Part shown: positions 1 through 13,572 of the stretch, piece by piece
Layout: each line of letters opens with the position of its first letter
Numbering within the stretch: position 1 is the stretch's first letter
DNA from: Urechis unicinctus
Taxonomy: Eukaryota > Annelida > Polychaeta > Xenopneusta > Urechidae
NCBI GenBank assembly: GCA_034190875.2
Contig: CM067349.1
Coordinates: 30,616,020-30,680,019, forward strand
DNA: 64,000 nucleotides
Direction of reading: 5' to 3'
The notes under the pieces: model-generated
The model's input: only the letters and a program-made list of their open reading frames with translations
Told to the model about the DNA's origin: nothing
Database searches by the model: none
Made by a program: the position numbers and the translations under genes

Positions 1-170
1 ACAATATATCGTACATCATCCTGCCATCATACATATCTCGCATACTGATATTTTCCTTCAAGTGCCAATATGATTGCGCACACAGCTTCCAAAAAGCAAA
101 ACGAATGATAGAGATGAACACTTGGCCCCTTTCCAGAGTAACAAAATGTGCAAGTAAGACATAGAGGCAG
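1..170 (+). repeat. Fragment of the modular repeat unit
   Basis: The stretch with a 'catcatacatatct' string followed by 'gcacacagcttccaaaa' matches parts of copy A (about 10,115-10,240) and copy B (about 16,190-16,260) in the same order. It is probably the right-hand part of another repeat copy cut by the window edge. No coding sequence is supported here. Confidence 0.45.
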
Positions 171-1420
171 TACCAGTCAGATATATCTGACGAAAGCAAT
201 TTGTTCCTCATATGATGCTCGTAACCTTATCACCTGTAACTGATGCTGAGGTCGCCGTTGTGTATCCATGGGTAACTTCGCGTAGTGAGTATTATCTTGG
301 CAAAAATGCAGAGGTGGTTTAGATGCAACCTTTTCACCCTTGGATATGGATAGAGAAGTTTAGTGGCCTGAAGCAAGAAATATTATCTGTGGTGAAAGCC
401 GAGCACTGTATCATGCCCTTATGTACGTCTGTTCCCGAGGCTGAGCTGCCTATGAAAGGGCTCAAGATCTCTATAAAAAGAGCTCTGCATGACCCGACGG
501 GTGTGTATTTCTGGAGGGAACGCTACGCTTATATAAACCTACAACCTTCCAATAGTTTCAGAATGCTCCTCAAAATGATTGACCTCATTGTCCAGGCGTA
601 CATAAAGCATCTTCTGTGAATGTCATATTTATCATAAATGATAGAATGTTTTTTATGCTCCGCTTTAACGTTGCTGGCCGATAAGCCTTATCGCTTGCCA
701 GCTAGCGACAAATTCACACACAATGCAAGAAGACAAGGGAGTATGGAAGGTAATGGTGTGTAGGAGGTAAGCGGGTCAGATAGCATGCTTTGGGCAGCCT
801 AGAGGCGCGAGGTGAGATTGGGCAAACAGTGAACAGGTGATATTAAAACTGGGTTTATCTCTTCCCGGCGTCCTGTTGAGCTTGAAAGAACGCAGTTGGA
901 AACCTTGGAATGAGAATCTACATAAGCGTTTGATTCCTTCGTTACCTTTGATTAGTTGGGGGGATCCTGTTACCTTGCATGTGGATTCAAATGATGAGCA
1001 AATAGGATCTACTATCACATATCCGATTCCAGTCGATGTATGGCCTGGTTCACAATTCACGCAAAGTGAATATTAGGATCATGGCCATATAAATCCTTCT
1101 TCCGAATGCTTCTTTATATACCTTCTTTCATACAAATCAGACAATGGACACTGAGAGGAAAAGAAAAAGAAGTGGACTCAATGAAAGTACTTAACGGATG
1201 ACAAACCAATGCATCTTTGCGTTGCCATTACATTCATTATACATTGACTTCCCACCAGCTCCTGCTTATACACGCGCCTGCTTCTTGTCTAGTGTAGCGA
1301 TTACACCTAAGCTTCGATCAGGAAACACACAAGGCAATGCTCTAACACTAAGACTCCGTACAGGCACGGTAAGCATGATAACGAGCGAGCACACACCATA
1401 AATTCATCATAAACATATGC
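171..1420. repeat. Intergenic stretch with one shared repeat module, no gene
   Basis: No gene is supported. Around 735-845 a module containing 'gcatgctttgggcagcc' recurs at about 48,140-48,245, 37,310-37,415 and 27,620-27,720, with substitutions and frame-breaking indels between copies. The short open frames here do not agree with the shared module and are not conserved between copies. The rest looks like diverged unique sequence. Confidence 0.45.
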
Positions 1421-1427
1421 AACAAAT

Positions 1428-1431
1428 GGTA

Positions 1432-1494
<63 letters not shown>
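1428..1494 (+). repeat. (GAT)n microsatellite
   Basis: An almost perfect run of about 22 GAT/ATG trinucleotides, followed by a short GCT/GTT-rich tail. Open frames across it would read poly-Ser or poly-His and reflect the repeat only. Confidence 0.95.
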
Positions 1495-1495
<1 letters not shown>

Positions 1496-1559
1496 CGTTG
1501 CTGTTGCTGTTCTTCCCTTTTTCCACTTAGCAACCACCCACCTGGGATTCATATGCACC

Positions 1560-2800
1560 TACTGGCAAAGTTTACGTTTTGACAAAATGGCAAGTACATC
1601 ATGGCGTTACTGTAGTATAAGTTGCGATCAAGAATCCTAGGTTGAATATAAAGAAATATCAATCCTTTGAAAAGGATGCTACTGTACCCTGTGGTAGTAG
1701 CAGGCTCATAATGTAACACTTAAGTATACTCATTTACGAAACATCGTTAGCTACATGAAAACTATGGAAGTGGGCCAATAGCGATGAATTCCATCGTAAA
1801 TTTGCCTTGTATTTGTCAAACACCTGCATTGTCCGTTGTTATACTTCTCAAGAAGCACGTGTACGGCCCATCGCTTGCAATACCTGCAAATGCTGGGCGA
1901 AGAGGTAAGGCAAACAAATGCAAATGTCAAAACTATCTTTCATCATCCAATGCAGCATTTACCGCCCGCCATGGATGAAAAAAATACACAGGTGCTACTC
2001 GACCATTTACTTTGCTAGTTCACTTATGATTGACTGTCCTGCAATTGGATTAAATTGGTACCCTTAACGCTCGGTCCACACACGGTGTAACTTAATCAAC
2101 ACCTGACGAATAGCTAAAAGAGGAAATTATCTTAACCACAACTGTGCACACGCCTTGAAAAATTCTGAGACAATCGGTAATTCATAAGGCTTAGTATATA
2201 AAGCATTAGGATATAAATTGGTTGTAAACTGTACATATGATTGCATTGTTCATTGTTCATATGAAGCATTGTTCACAAACTTACCTGACTAGCAACAGGT
2301 AACAGGTACTTGCTTTTTTCTAATGATGCTGGGTAATCATATTTGATGTATATCGATGACAATCATGGATAACAAGGTATTGTGAGGCAAATGCGTTTTT
2401 GAATTTATCTCTTGATTGTGTCACGCTCGCATGTGTGTAACTTCAGTGCATTTCATATAAAAATAAGTAAGCGTAAAATAACAACATATGGGTTAAGCTA
2501 TGTGTGCAATTGCATCGAGGTATATTTAGATACATTTATCTGGCAAATGCAAAGTGTTAAAGATTTGTGATAACCTGCTGGGAGTTGGAGGAAACCCCAC
2601 GCGCGTTTATCGTTTACACCAGAAACAGGATACTCGGTGTATTTGAATGTTACCCGATAGCTCGATATCAATGCTTCGTTGTTATTTGTTCATTACCTGT
2701 TCGATGCAACGCCTAGTGGTATCGCTTACTAGAGTACTTTTCGAAAGACGTGTTACACAGCTCTATGGAACGATTCACATGGTAACCCCAGTACAATTCT
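1560..2800. other. AT-rich intergenic stretch, nothing recognised
   Basis: I find no gene, RNA or clear repeat copy in this stretch. Open frames are short, begin at arbitrary ATGs and show no protein motif. Confidence 0.4.
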
Positions 2801-2823
2801 CAAACTGACGACGAAAGCCAATA

Positions 2824-4030
2824 TGCATGAACATTATTCCAACCAGCCATATTACAGGTCTCGTTTCTTCGCAGCTATGGTTTCATATGTACTGCTCTGA
2901 TTGGGGCCGACGCTCGCATCGAACAAAACATTGGGAAATTGATAAAACCCATCAGTACCTAGCGGTATGCAATTGTTCATTTAAACACAGCTATGAATGA
3001 GCGATGCAAACATATATATTTCCAGTGAAAATTGTGAACTGTTCATCATTCAATTTCGTGATTACGTGATGGTATGAATGTATTCCCTCAAAAATAACAA
3101 ATGGTTCTTTTCGGGGAACCTGTGGAGACAATTAGTGATCTTAAAATAAAGCCTCTTTACATCTGGATATGAATAGACTAGCTGACTGGGTTATCACCTA
3201 GTGATGATGAGTGATTCATCCTGCCCTTATTAACATCTAACAGCATTTGTATTGAGGTATATTAGAAGGAATTTATCTGCAAAACGCATTGGGTTTTCAG
3301 ATAGCTCAATAGATGCATTCACTAGAGTTGCTGTCGATGAGTGTGTTATGTAGATGAAAAAAGCGATTCACATTCAATCGATAACATTAATCTCAAACTT
3401 GCGGCAAAAGCTGAATACACGATCAATTAACATTATGCCAACCAGCCACGTTTCAGGTATCACAGCCATACTTCTTGCCGGCACTGGCTTCATTGGAGCT
3501 GTTATGATTGGACCCGCAACTTCCATCTTACAAAACAGCGGGTTATTTATAGCGATCGGCCCGATGTCAGCGGCAGGTAAAGGTTAATTCACGATACGTG
3601 AGTTAGATAAGGAGGCTGCACAAACCGCAGCAACGGCGTAAACATATCATACCTAACCTCAATGGCAACAGGTACCTGGTAGACGATGCAGGAGCAAGCA
3701 GTTTTAAGATGTATGATGTTCGTACACTGACCCTTAGTGACGATGCTGCTGTACCTTTTCCCCTTTAATAGTTAACTGTATTAGTTTATGTAGTAAGGAT
3801 TAGACCTAAGTATCTGACTGAGTAGTCCCTAAGCCAAGAATAGATTATATTTGCACACGGCCAAATATTTCCGACCCTCAGAGCAGATAATAATAAGAAC
3901 TACATATCGATTGATCGTAACCCCTGCAGAATGTGCTTCCAACCGTATTAGTAGTAGATATTGTGGACGATAAGGTTGCATTGCATGCATCATAACGGCA
4001 ATGTCAGTTGACACCCTAGCAGCTGGATGG
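2824..4030 (+). repeat. Diverged copy of the modular unit (copy 0)
   Basis: It contains the 'ccaaccagcca' marker twice (about 2,842 and 3,438). These are followed by 'cagcggcaggtaaaggttaa', by 'cgtaaacatatcatacc' and 'caacaggtacc', then by the 'cgattgatcgtaacccctgc ... gcatgc' block near 3,900-4,000. The same order is seen in copies D, E and F (about 46,400-46,900, 50,500-51,150 and 54,180-54,790). Indels between copies are not multiples of three, so the open frame at 3,354-3,587 is not treated as a gene. Confidence 0.6.
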
Positions 4031-4059
4031 CGTGTATTTTTCATACACGGTGTTTTTGC

Positions 4060-4750
4060 AAATGAACACTTTCATTGACTCAGTTGAGGATCTTAGTCAT
4101 ACACTATGCTGACGATACATGGGTTTCATTTATTTAGCACGGTTTGGTCAAGGTTATTCAATACCGCGCCACTATCTGCTGCTCGCATTTTCCCTTCCTG
4201 GCCCATGCAATTAAATGGATCAGCAGCAAGTAAACAGAGATTTAAGAAGCTTTACACAATGTAATGATTTGATAAATCTAGGTAATTTAATCCCCGAATT
4301 TTGAAGGAAGATTAAAGAAGTCATAGTGACCACGTGGGATATGATTTGAAATGTGGTCGCGCGTGTGTACAATATCGCTTACTGAATGCTGGTTTATTAT
4401 ATGGATTCACTAGAAGTAGTACGTCACCACAGATAATGTGACCGTTATTCCGATAGCTTTGCTGTTTGACTCATATGCAATTCTTTTGGTTGTCAATGGC
4501 GACACATGTCGGAAACATCCGAATCCAATCCGTAGGGACTAATCAAAGCCGTCGGACGAAGGACGCCGTATAATAACCGACGACTGCCACTGCTGGCTGA
4601 GAACATATAATGCTGTCACGCAGTATAGTTCTGTCAAACTTCAATGAACGGGAGTAATGGAACATACGTGACTGACGAACGACATATAATTCTGTGAAAA
4701 AAATCAATGCATAGGTATAATCGCGCTCTCGGTGACTGAAGAATGTAGAA
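4060..4750. other. Intergenic stretch before the minisatellite
   Basis: No gene is seen. From about 4,600 there are degenerate relatives of the downstream 63-bp repeat ('gacgaacgacatataattctgtgaaa' style), so the array decays gradually on this side. Confidence 0.4.
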
Positions 4751-4752
4751 TA

Positions 4753-5852
4753 AATCTGTTAAGCATTCACAGCAAGGGATTGATCGAGCACTCTATGGCT
4801 GAAGAACGCAGTATAAATCTGTAAAACATTCACAGCAAGGGATTGATCGAGCACTCTGTAACTGAAGAACGCAGTATAAATCTGTAAAACATTCACAGCA
4901 AGGGATTGATCGAGCACTCTGTAACTGAAGAACGCAGTATAAATCTGTAAAACATTCACAGCAAGGGATTGATCGAGCACTCTGTAACTGAAGAACTGAT
5001 AAATCTGAAAACATTCACAGCAAGGGATTATCGAACTCTGTAAAACAAAACATTCACAGCAAGGGATTGATCGAGCACTCTGTGACTGAAGAACGCAGTA
5101 TAAATCTGTAAAACATTCACAGCAAGGGATTAATCGAGCACTCTGTGACTGAAGAACGCATTATAAATCTGTAAAACATTCACAGCAAGGGATTAATCGA
5201 GCACTCTGTGACTGAAGAACGCAGTATAAATCTGTAAAACATTCAAAGCAAGGGATTAATCGAGCACTCTGTAAAACTGAAGGGAACGCACTCTGTATAA
5301 ATCTGTAAAATCTGTAAAACATTCACAGCAAGGGATTAATCGAGCACTCTGTGACTGAAGAACGCATTATAAATCTGTAAAACATTCACAGCAAGGGATT
5401 AATCGAGCACACGGTGTCTGAAGAACGCATCTGTAAAACATTCACAGCAAGGGATTGATCGAGCACTCTGTGACTAAGAACGCAGTATAAATCTGTAAAA
5501 CATTCACAGCAAGGGATTGATCGAGCACTCTGTACTGAAGAACGCAGTATAAATCTGTAAAACATTCACAGCAAGGGATTGATCGAGCACTCTGTAACTG
5601 AAGAACGCATTATAAATCTGTAAAACATTCACAGCAAGGGATTGATCGAGCACTCTGTAACTGAAGAACGCAGTATAAATCTGTAAAACATTCACAGCAA
5701 GGGATTAATCGAGTACTCTGTGACAGAAGAACGCATTATAAATCTGTATAACGTTCAAAGCAAGGGATTGATCGAGTACTCTGTGACTGAAGAACGCATT
5801 ATAAATCTGTATAACGTTCAAAGCAAGGGATTAATCGAGCACTCTGTGGCTG
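4753..5852 (+). repeat. 63-bp tandem minisatellite, about 17 copies
   Basis: The period is 63 bp (for example, 'gaacgcagtataaatctg' starts at 4,804 and 4,867). The unit carries the invariant core 'acattcacagcaaggga' and 'tcgagcactctgt'. Internal copies are nearly identical, while edge copies diverge. Some units are shortened or rearranged (about 5,000-5,045 and 5,270-5,310). Because 63 is a multiple of three, long open frames with 21-residue repeats appear on both strands; they are a by-product of the period. There are no unique spacers, so this is not a CRISPR array. Confidence 0.95.
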
Positions 5853-5994
5853 AAGCGCAGTATAATCCCGTCAATATTCTACTTTTTCTTAATGAACATA
5901 GTGTAGTGTGGGGACTTATCCAGGACTTCGTCACTCATATTTCTGCATATGGTTTACAATTTGTGGTTTTTCTTAATGCAGGTATAGAATAATG

Positions 5995-6400
5995 TTCAGC
6001 TTTTAACTATCAGAGATAACATGTCCTTACTGATGGTACTGCGATTAAGTGCCAACTGTGCGGATGGTATAATCTTATCATCTAGACGCATAGTTAGCAT
6101 ATAAATATTCATGGTTAGCTAAGGGACTAGGCGCTGGAGTAATGATAAACGTAACAATCACCCACTCATATTCATGTTATACGTATGTAAGCTGTGTGAG
6201 TCCTTGACAATATAACCACTGATATAAGTTCTAAATGATTGTTGAAGCACAGCCCAAACTGTACGCCTTACATCAAAGTTACTAGCCTCATTATGACGTC
6301 GCCGTCAAAAGACAAAAGAGCTACTGTAGGCTATAATAAGGCGCTTTTGATATAAAGCCAAATATCAGACCTGTATGTACCTATAGCACGTCTACCATTA
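5995..6400. other. Intergenic, nothing recognised
   Basis: AT-rich sequence with no supported gene and no clear match to other copies of the modular unit. Confidence 0.35.
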
Positions 6401-7420
6401 GAAACATATGGTAGTGATATAAATAGACGCAGAAAAGGCTTTCCCATTATTCGCTTTAACATATGACCCCATCATTTCATAATCAACTTTATGCACGCAT
6501 TAACACCTACATAGTAAATAGGATTATAAACATGTTGTTGCCACAAATACCAGACCAAGATATAGATTAGGTTGATGTTAGTAGCTATCTGTTAGCCATA
6601 AACATAACGTTCCTTGCCTTGAAAGAACAGCAATGTACCCGTTTGATCAGGTTATTTAACAGATATGAGGCGGATATGCATAATCATAGCTACACTGTCG
6701 ATTGATAGCTCATACTCACCGTGTCAGGTCACACTTCCGTATCATTGCTTATGATATATAGCACATATACATGTACATATGTATGACTATTGTATGTAAT
6801 GTAATGTGGCTGTCTTATCAAGCAATTACCAGTCACATCAGGGAGTGGAAATTCACTTGCAATATAAAATTTAATTGCTTTTTGGGGGTGTGGGGGCTAT
6901 ATATATCAAAATATCCATATACTCAATCTCAATGTTAGGTAGTCTTATAATAGGTAATGGTAGCATCGATTGCGATGCCGGTGTGGGGTTAATCAACACC
7001 AGGTAACGTCAGGTCACATGATCTCTATGGTCCAAAATGAGGTATTTATTCAAAGTGACATAACCGGTAGTTGGCTGAATATATTTTTTGCCATGACAGC
7101 AAACGCATGTAACTGCGATGAAGATAATCTAAATACATAGCACACGTGGTTCTTATCGAGATTATACTTGCAGCGTGCACAGGCTTTTGGTCAGAATAAA
7201 GGTCAGGGAAAGGTCATGACGCGCGCTACTTTTATTAACAAACATTGCAATCATATCGTAACCATTTTTTTTTAAATTGCCATCCCATGATAAAAGATTC
7301 TTAGCGGCATTATTTGTGGCTTTATGTTTACTCAACGCTCCTTACATACACACAGCATGCAATAACACGTATCGGTTACTTAATGCACACTTCTATCTGA
7401 GTCTGTGGAAGCGTGGGAGT
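6400..7420 (+). repeat. Partial copy of the modular unit
   Basis: Segments here match copy A in order. The 'cattaacacctacatagtaaa ... gttgttg' segment matches about 9,070-9,115. The 'ttaatcaacaccaggtaacg' segment near 6,990 matches 9,658-9,680 ('ttaatcagcaccaggtaacg'). The rest follows through the 'aacctaaat' and 'gttctaatcgagattata' block. It is the left neighbour of copy A and is diverged and non-coding. Confidence 0.55.
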
Positions 7421-7560
7421 TATGCAATGGTCTCTTAATTTTCCAACGAAAATCGTCCTTGCAAAATACCAATGGGTAGCAAATAATGCACAAGTATTAC
7501 CCAGTGTTCATTGACAGAATTCATCTCCAGCTGGGCTTTTCGAATTTAAATAATCTATAC

Positions 7561-10500
7561 TGGCCTTACTGATGAAGATACTGCGTTCATTGCACACACA
7601 TCTGAAACTATAGTTGAAGATCATTTGTTTTACCAGGTGTTTGGAATCCATCAATAAGACATTGAAGTATCTAAATATTGAATTATGCGCTGCGATAACA
7701 CAATTACGTGGGTCGTATCCATGGGTTACTATGCATATGCATTATTAATAAGCATCAGGTATTATCAGGTACCGTGAATGTTCTCAAAATCATGCTACTT
7801 AAGGCATAACCATAATATTGCCGTCATGTTGCAGTCAGGAAGGCCTTCATATAGACGAACACAGCATATTCTTGGATACATTCTGTCACCGCGTTAGCGG
7901 AGAGCCGAGAGCTGCATCATGTTCTGGTTAGCATCTGCTTGTGGAGCTTAAGTACAAGTAACTGCCAAAGACTTCTATCGAGAACATCCCAATACCACAC
8001 AGTTGTGCATATCACTTTTTGATCAATGCAACTATCTAACCTTTGGAACCATTCATAACCGACATGAAAGCTGATCAATGGTGGACCTTTGATTGTCATG
8101 TTCGCACATACATAATACAGCGATACAACCACCTGATAACTGCTATATACACTACGCAACATGCTAAAATAATAATCGACCGTAAAACTACAACTGCTCA
8201 ATGGGACCTTCCGTCGCGCATTAGTACTTCCTCCACACAAAACACACCATTGGCTCGGATGGCAGAGGAAATGCGATTCATGTAGCGGACCAACGATGAA
8301 TATTTGTAAAATAAACAAATTATATGATTTGATTCTTACAATGCCAACACTTAAGCAGTAATGACAATATATACAATCCTGGTATATAAAGGCTTCACCA
8401 CTCGATTCCAGGCTGTTTGAGCTTCAACAATTGTATACAATTTTGTCAACAAACAGCGTTAAAAATCTCAATTCTACATTGTATTCAAAGACAAACACCA
8501 ACCTAACCTAAACAACTATCAAGTAAGAGGTAGAAATAAGTTCTTTGTCACAAACACATCGTTCCTGACCAAATCCCCCACCACCCCGTCATAGATTCGC
8601 ACCGAACCTAATGGAATAGTCAATAATATGCCAATGCATTATTTTCATTGTCAACAGCTGTACATACGATCAAACAACGGTGCAAATTATGCCAACCAGC
8701 CATGGAGCATATCACGTTCAATCATGCTCCAGCACAAACCACAGGAACGACGTAAACATATCACACCTGACCGCAATGACAACAGGTACCAGTTAAATGA
8801 TGCATGTGTAAGCAGATTGTTCAGTCTCTATTCCTCGATGACGCTGCTGCTGTAGGTTTTCAGGAAATATGTACTTAACCATTGTTTTTCCTTTCTTAAG
8901 TTAACTTTGTTTTGTTTTGGTCAAGTCAGTTCAGTAAAGAAATTTTGTCGAATAGCTGAGTTAAGGTAAAGTAATATTTTTGTGACTATTTACCAAATGT
9001 ATACATCGACAACGCTGATCAATTGGTCGAGCATAAGAACCAATCATGTCGGGTTGCACATTCAGCAAACATTAACATCAACATGGTAAACATGATAATA
9101 AATGTGTTGTTAATAACAGGAAGCAACCACTAACACAAGGCCTTTAAACAGCACTAGGCTAATGTTAGTAACAATCTTATCACCATAAATATACCTCTTC
9201 TGGTCTGGAATGAATAGCAATATACAAGTTTTATCAGCTAATGTAACATCTATAATATAACAAGATAAGGCGAATATTCTACGTCTTAGCTACACAAACG
9301 ATTGACAGCGAATATTCTTCGTCTCGGGGTCGTTATATATTCTTTTGCGTCATCAATTTATATTTCAAGATCAATTATCTACCTCGCATATCCTACAACC
9401 ATGCTTCACAATTCCAGGTAATGGTCCTATCCTTCTCTACCTCTTTTCATTGCCTTTCTAACATCATTGTACATAACATATAGCCACATGTGTGTTAGAT
9501 GTTACATAACGTAGTAGGAAATAACTTCTAATATTTTATGTGATTTTTTTTTGGGGGGGGAGCTCTACTGTATCAAGCTATTCAAATACTCAATCTTCAT
9601 CTCAGGTAGTTTCATTATATATGCGTGTAATCATTGGCTACCGTGCAGGGGTATGGTTAATCAGCACCAGGTAACGTCAGGTAACACGACCCCGTCTTCC
9701 AAATAAGGTGTATTTTCAAGGTAATATAACCGTCAGATATATGTTGTGCGATGAGAGCGCGGTGGTGTAACTGTGATTAAATAACCTAAATACGCAACAT
9801 TTGTGGTTCTAATCGAGATTATATGTGACTCCAAGGCATTTAGAGCTTTAATGGCGATATTTGCAACGTACACAGACTGTGAATCGTGTTGATGTTTTGC
9901 TTAGAATAAAGCCCAGGAAACGGTCTAGACACGCACTGCTTTTATATAAAACTTCTGAAAACAAATTATGACCCATAAAAACAGACAGTTAGTTAGAATT
10001 GCTTTCCTATGGTGATTGCTTCTCAGTGGCATTGTTCGTGATTTAATGTCAAGACCATGCTCATTCGATAACAAAACATGCCCGAAGACGTCCATTGGTT
10101 TATGTACATAAACCAATCATCATACATATCTTGTTCAATTATGTTTACTCGCGAAATGACTGCACACGAAGCTTCCAAAAGGGTAATACTCCGGATGCTG
10201 CGTCAGCACAAGGGTTCCACCCAATGGCTGGAAAAGGTTAAGTTAGTTAGAGGCTACATCAGCCACATTCGCTTTGTAAACAAATAATAACAGTGCAAGG
10301 TTTACCTTATCAAAGCACATTTATATTGCCAGAGACTATTGGGAACTGATTGTTATTAACTAACGGTGAAGACGCTGATGGTGCAGGTGTATATTCGGAC
10401 TCCCGCAGAAATATCAAAGCGTTCGTTTCGAGAAACCTGCGTTACGTTAGATGGATATGATAAAGACCTTTAAACACAACCTCTTAACCTCTGGGCATGA

Positions 10501-13500
10501 ATAGGCTACTTGAGATGCCAAGCAACTATTCAACAGCAGTTGGTTTTATCACCTCTAGTGATAGCTGAGTGCTTCATCCGCCCTTTTAAATTTCTGTGGC
10601 AGAGGCTGCGTTGTTGACGAAAGGATGATGTTGCAAACATTGTTCTATCCTACAGCTGTGTTATTTGGAGAGGTTGTGCTTATCCTTTGGTAGAGAGCCC
10701 CACGTGCTCTGACATTTATACTGATTGCTGGTGGCTGGGCTCTAAAATTGCAATGTGGTTAGACGGCTCTTGTCTTCTAAATATCAGATGGCAACAAGCA
10801 TAGCAAAACAAAATATCCCCACGTGTCACTAATTTGATAACCTATGGTCTAATCAATGCCTGGATATTAGTGTTATAAGCCATGGCGGAGTAGAAAATGA
10901 CGTAAGCATGATATACAGCATGCTTATGATTTTCTATCGAGTTCAAAAACCTGCGATTGCAAATAATATCATAGGGCGTTTGTTCTACGCGTACTGTGTT
11001 AGTTGAATCAAACTGAATATCTGCTTTTATCTATTTTACACGCATATTTGTCCTCGTGGAAGTAAGCAAGAAGTGGTCATAAGGTGTGCATGATCGCTTT
11101 GTAAGCAACAATATCAATGGCATACATTAAACACATGATATACTGATTGCAATCATGTTAGGATTTCATTATTCGATTCTATTTTGCTTCTATTATGAGC
11201 TCAACAATTGTGTCATCGTTTTCATCGGGATAATATTTCGATCCCATCAAACGTTCCACCAAATCAAGCTTCCTCCTACACACCAAAGATGGGGAAGATC
11301 GACTAAAGGTATGATCAGTTTGAATTGAGATTTTTTAATTCACAGCTACAGGTGTTGTCATACCTTAGATGTTGGATTATTAACTGACCCCAATATACAA
11401 AGTTGACATGCAGTGATAACCAATTATGACAATATTAGTTTACTGGTCGCCTACTGGCATAAATTTTACATTCCACAACATCAATTCACAAAATATTGTA
11501 TAGGTTGATAAAGCCCAATACAAACCCACTACTTTTTGCTAATGCAACCACAGTCACGACTTATTGATGCTGGATGCTTGCTTGAAGCTATCATATGGTG
11601 CGGTAAATCCCACATCTACACATGAAGATGTAATTTGCTGATGCAATTTTCAGACGTCTGAAAATTATTACTTACTTTTCGTACATCTTGCTCGTTGAGC
11701 TGAGATAAGCATTCATGCCATTGCTAAATCTAACGTGCAGTCGTTGAGCCTCCATATCAAGAAGCTTGTGCAGACGTAAATTGGGCTGGGTCATAATGTA
11801 TCATTCCATATTTTCTGTGGATGCATTTACTTCGTGTATGTAACCTATTGCGCATTCACTTGATAATTACTTTCATGGCGTTGGTGAATCAAAAATTCCA
11901 TTGTTGGTCCTGTAATTCGATAGTTTCAGTAGATACATTAATTTACTTCATTTACATACAATCGCTTGATGATAGCGGCAGCCAGTTCATACAGGAACTT
12001 GAAAGTAATTTTTGGTCGATTTTCGGAACTTCCGGGGTTGTATTAATAGGATCAAATACAGATTTAGCGTTCATCAACACTAAGTGACGTCATTTACCCA
12101 TGATATCATGTAGCAAGCTCAGGAGATAAAGAAGGTGTAATGTAGAGGAATCAATGCAAAATGTAGCCCAGTTTTAGCCCATAAGGAGCATTACGGTCGT
12201 TTATGTACTGTTTAGTTGTTGGTTTTTTTGTCGTACCAGTGGGTTGCGATTCTGTGCTTTGTGATGTCTTATACCCAGCCTCGTATTACAGTGTGCTTTT
12301 TGCCATACTACTCTTCCCAAAACCTAGTTTACGCCAAGATGGAATCCGTTATAGGAAAAAGTAATTAAGTAAGACATGGTGTTAAAACTGCGTTTAATAT
12401 CGGGTGCCTGGTGCATTGTCTCATAGACTACGAGGGTATGAAATAACACACCTTGCATATGAAATTAGAACCTAACAACTTATGGTCTATAGTCGACAAC
12501 TTTACTCACTATGATAACCAGTCCAAAACAACAACGCCTTATTTGGCTTAGTTTTAATTGCTGCTGAATTATTACCTGATTAACTGATTCATTAACGAAC
12601 TGTAACCATGAATTAATGTGGGTTATTTTATTTGACCAGCTTAAAGTTATTTGTCAGTATTAAGCTGGTATTACTACAAGTTACCTCGAAGATGGATAGG
12701 TTGTTTTTTGTATATCAGCTTAAGTAATACAAACACTGGTGTTTACAGTAAATAGCATTTGTATTGTCAGGATTACGAAGTAAGCATCCACCCAGCAAAA
12801 TTCCAGGTGAATGAAGATGGTGGTGTATATTAATGAACTGTGGTACGTTGATGCTGCTATTGTCTGACGAACTTACAAATGTAAGTATTCAACATAATTA
12901 TGTCAGACACCTTGGTGAAGTCAATGTTGTGATCATATACTCAGATTATATAAATCGACAACCAATGAATAAACATTCAACTGACTGACTGATATTGAAG
13001 AGGTGGGCTGCTATAAATACTTTGAGGAGAATATATCACTAAGAGAAAAGGGAACATGATGCTGAACTTAGCTCGGACTGCAGCCTGGGTAGAGAGAGAG
13101 AATATCTCCAATTTAATATATATGCTGACGCTAATTTGGATGCCATTTCGTCCCACCCACGTTGCTGCTGATTCCCTGGGGCCAACCTGGCAATAACACG
13201 AGCCGTTGAGATGATCACTATATAAATATTTCCTGTTCATCCAGTACAAACCTCTTCAGAACTATCGGACACTTATAGCTCACTATCATCAGAGGATAGA
13301 GATGCTCATTGTTCGGCAGGTGTTAGCTCTAATATTGTACAATTGTTTGAACATTATGAATAAATTCTTACTTCGCGCAGAACTGTGTGCCTGTCAGTTG
13401 ATTAATCAAAGCAGAGCCACTCTTCGTGACGCGGCTCAGATTCATCATCAATATCTCCCATTCATTTCCAAAGACCCTTTCTGGCTTTACCGGTGGTAGT

Positions 13501-13530
13501 ACTGTTCATATAGATTATGTTAGAAAGCTC
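7561..13530 (+). repeat. Modular unit copy A (about 6 kb)
   Basis: This is one half of a direct tandem pair with copy B. Ordered markers and their partners in B are: 'aggccttcatatagacgaac' 7,841 / 13,581; 'acattgtattcaaagacaaa' 8,475 / 14,485; 'gagcataagaaccaatcat' 9,029 / 15,246; 'gcacaagggttccacccaa' 10,205 / 16,271; the 'cacctctagtg' block 10,550 / 16,619; 'gctcaacaattgtgt' 11,199 / 17,281; 'tgttcggcaggtg' 13,309 / 19,160. Partner offsets vary between about 5.7 and 6.2 kb because of indels. No open frame is preserved between A and B, so the unit appears non-coding. Confidence 0.75.
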
Positions 13531-13572
13531 ATCTTATTAATGTCATGCTAACTGCCTAAATATATTTAAGGG

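Noticed and set aside
1307..1558. Poly-His or poly-Ser open frames on the minus strand
   Set aside because: They are readings of the (GAT)n microsatellite without start context or flanking protein sequence.
3354..3587. Possible small membrane protein (hydrophobic 77-residue frame)
   Set aside because: The same DNA occurs in at least six module copies with frame-breaking indels and stops, so it is not conserved as protein.
4753..5852. CRISPR-like regular repeat array
   Set aside because: The whole 63-bp unit repeats with no unique spacers, and the context is eukaryotic; it is a minisatellite.
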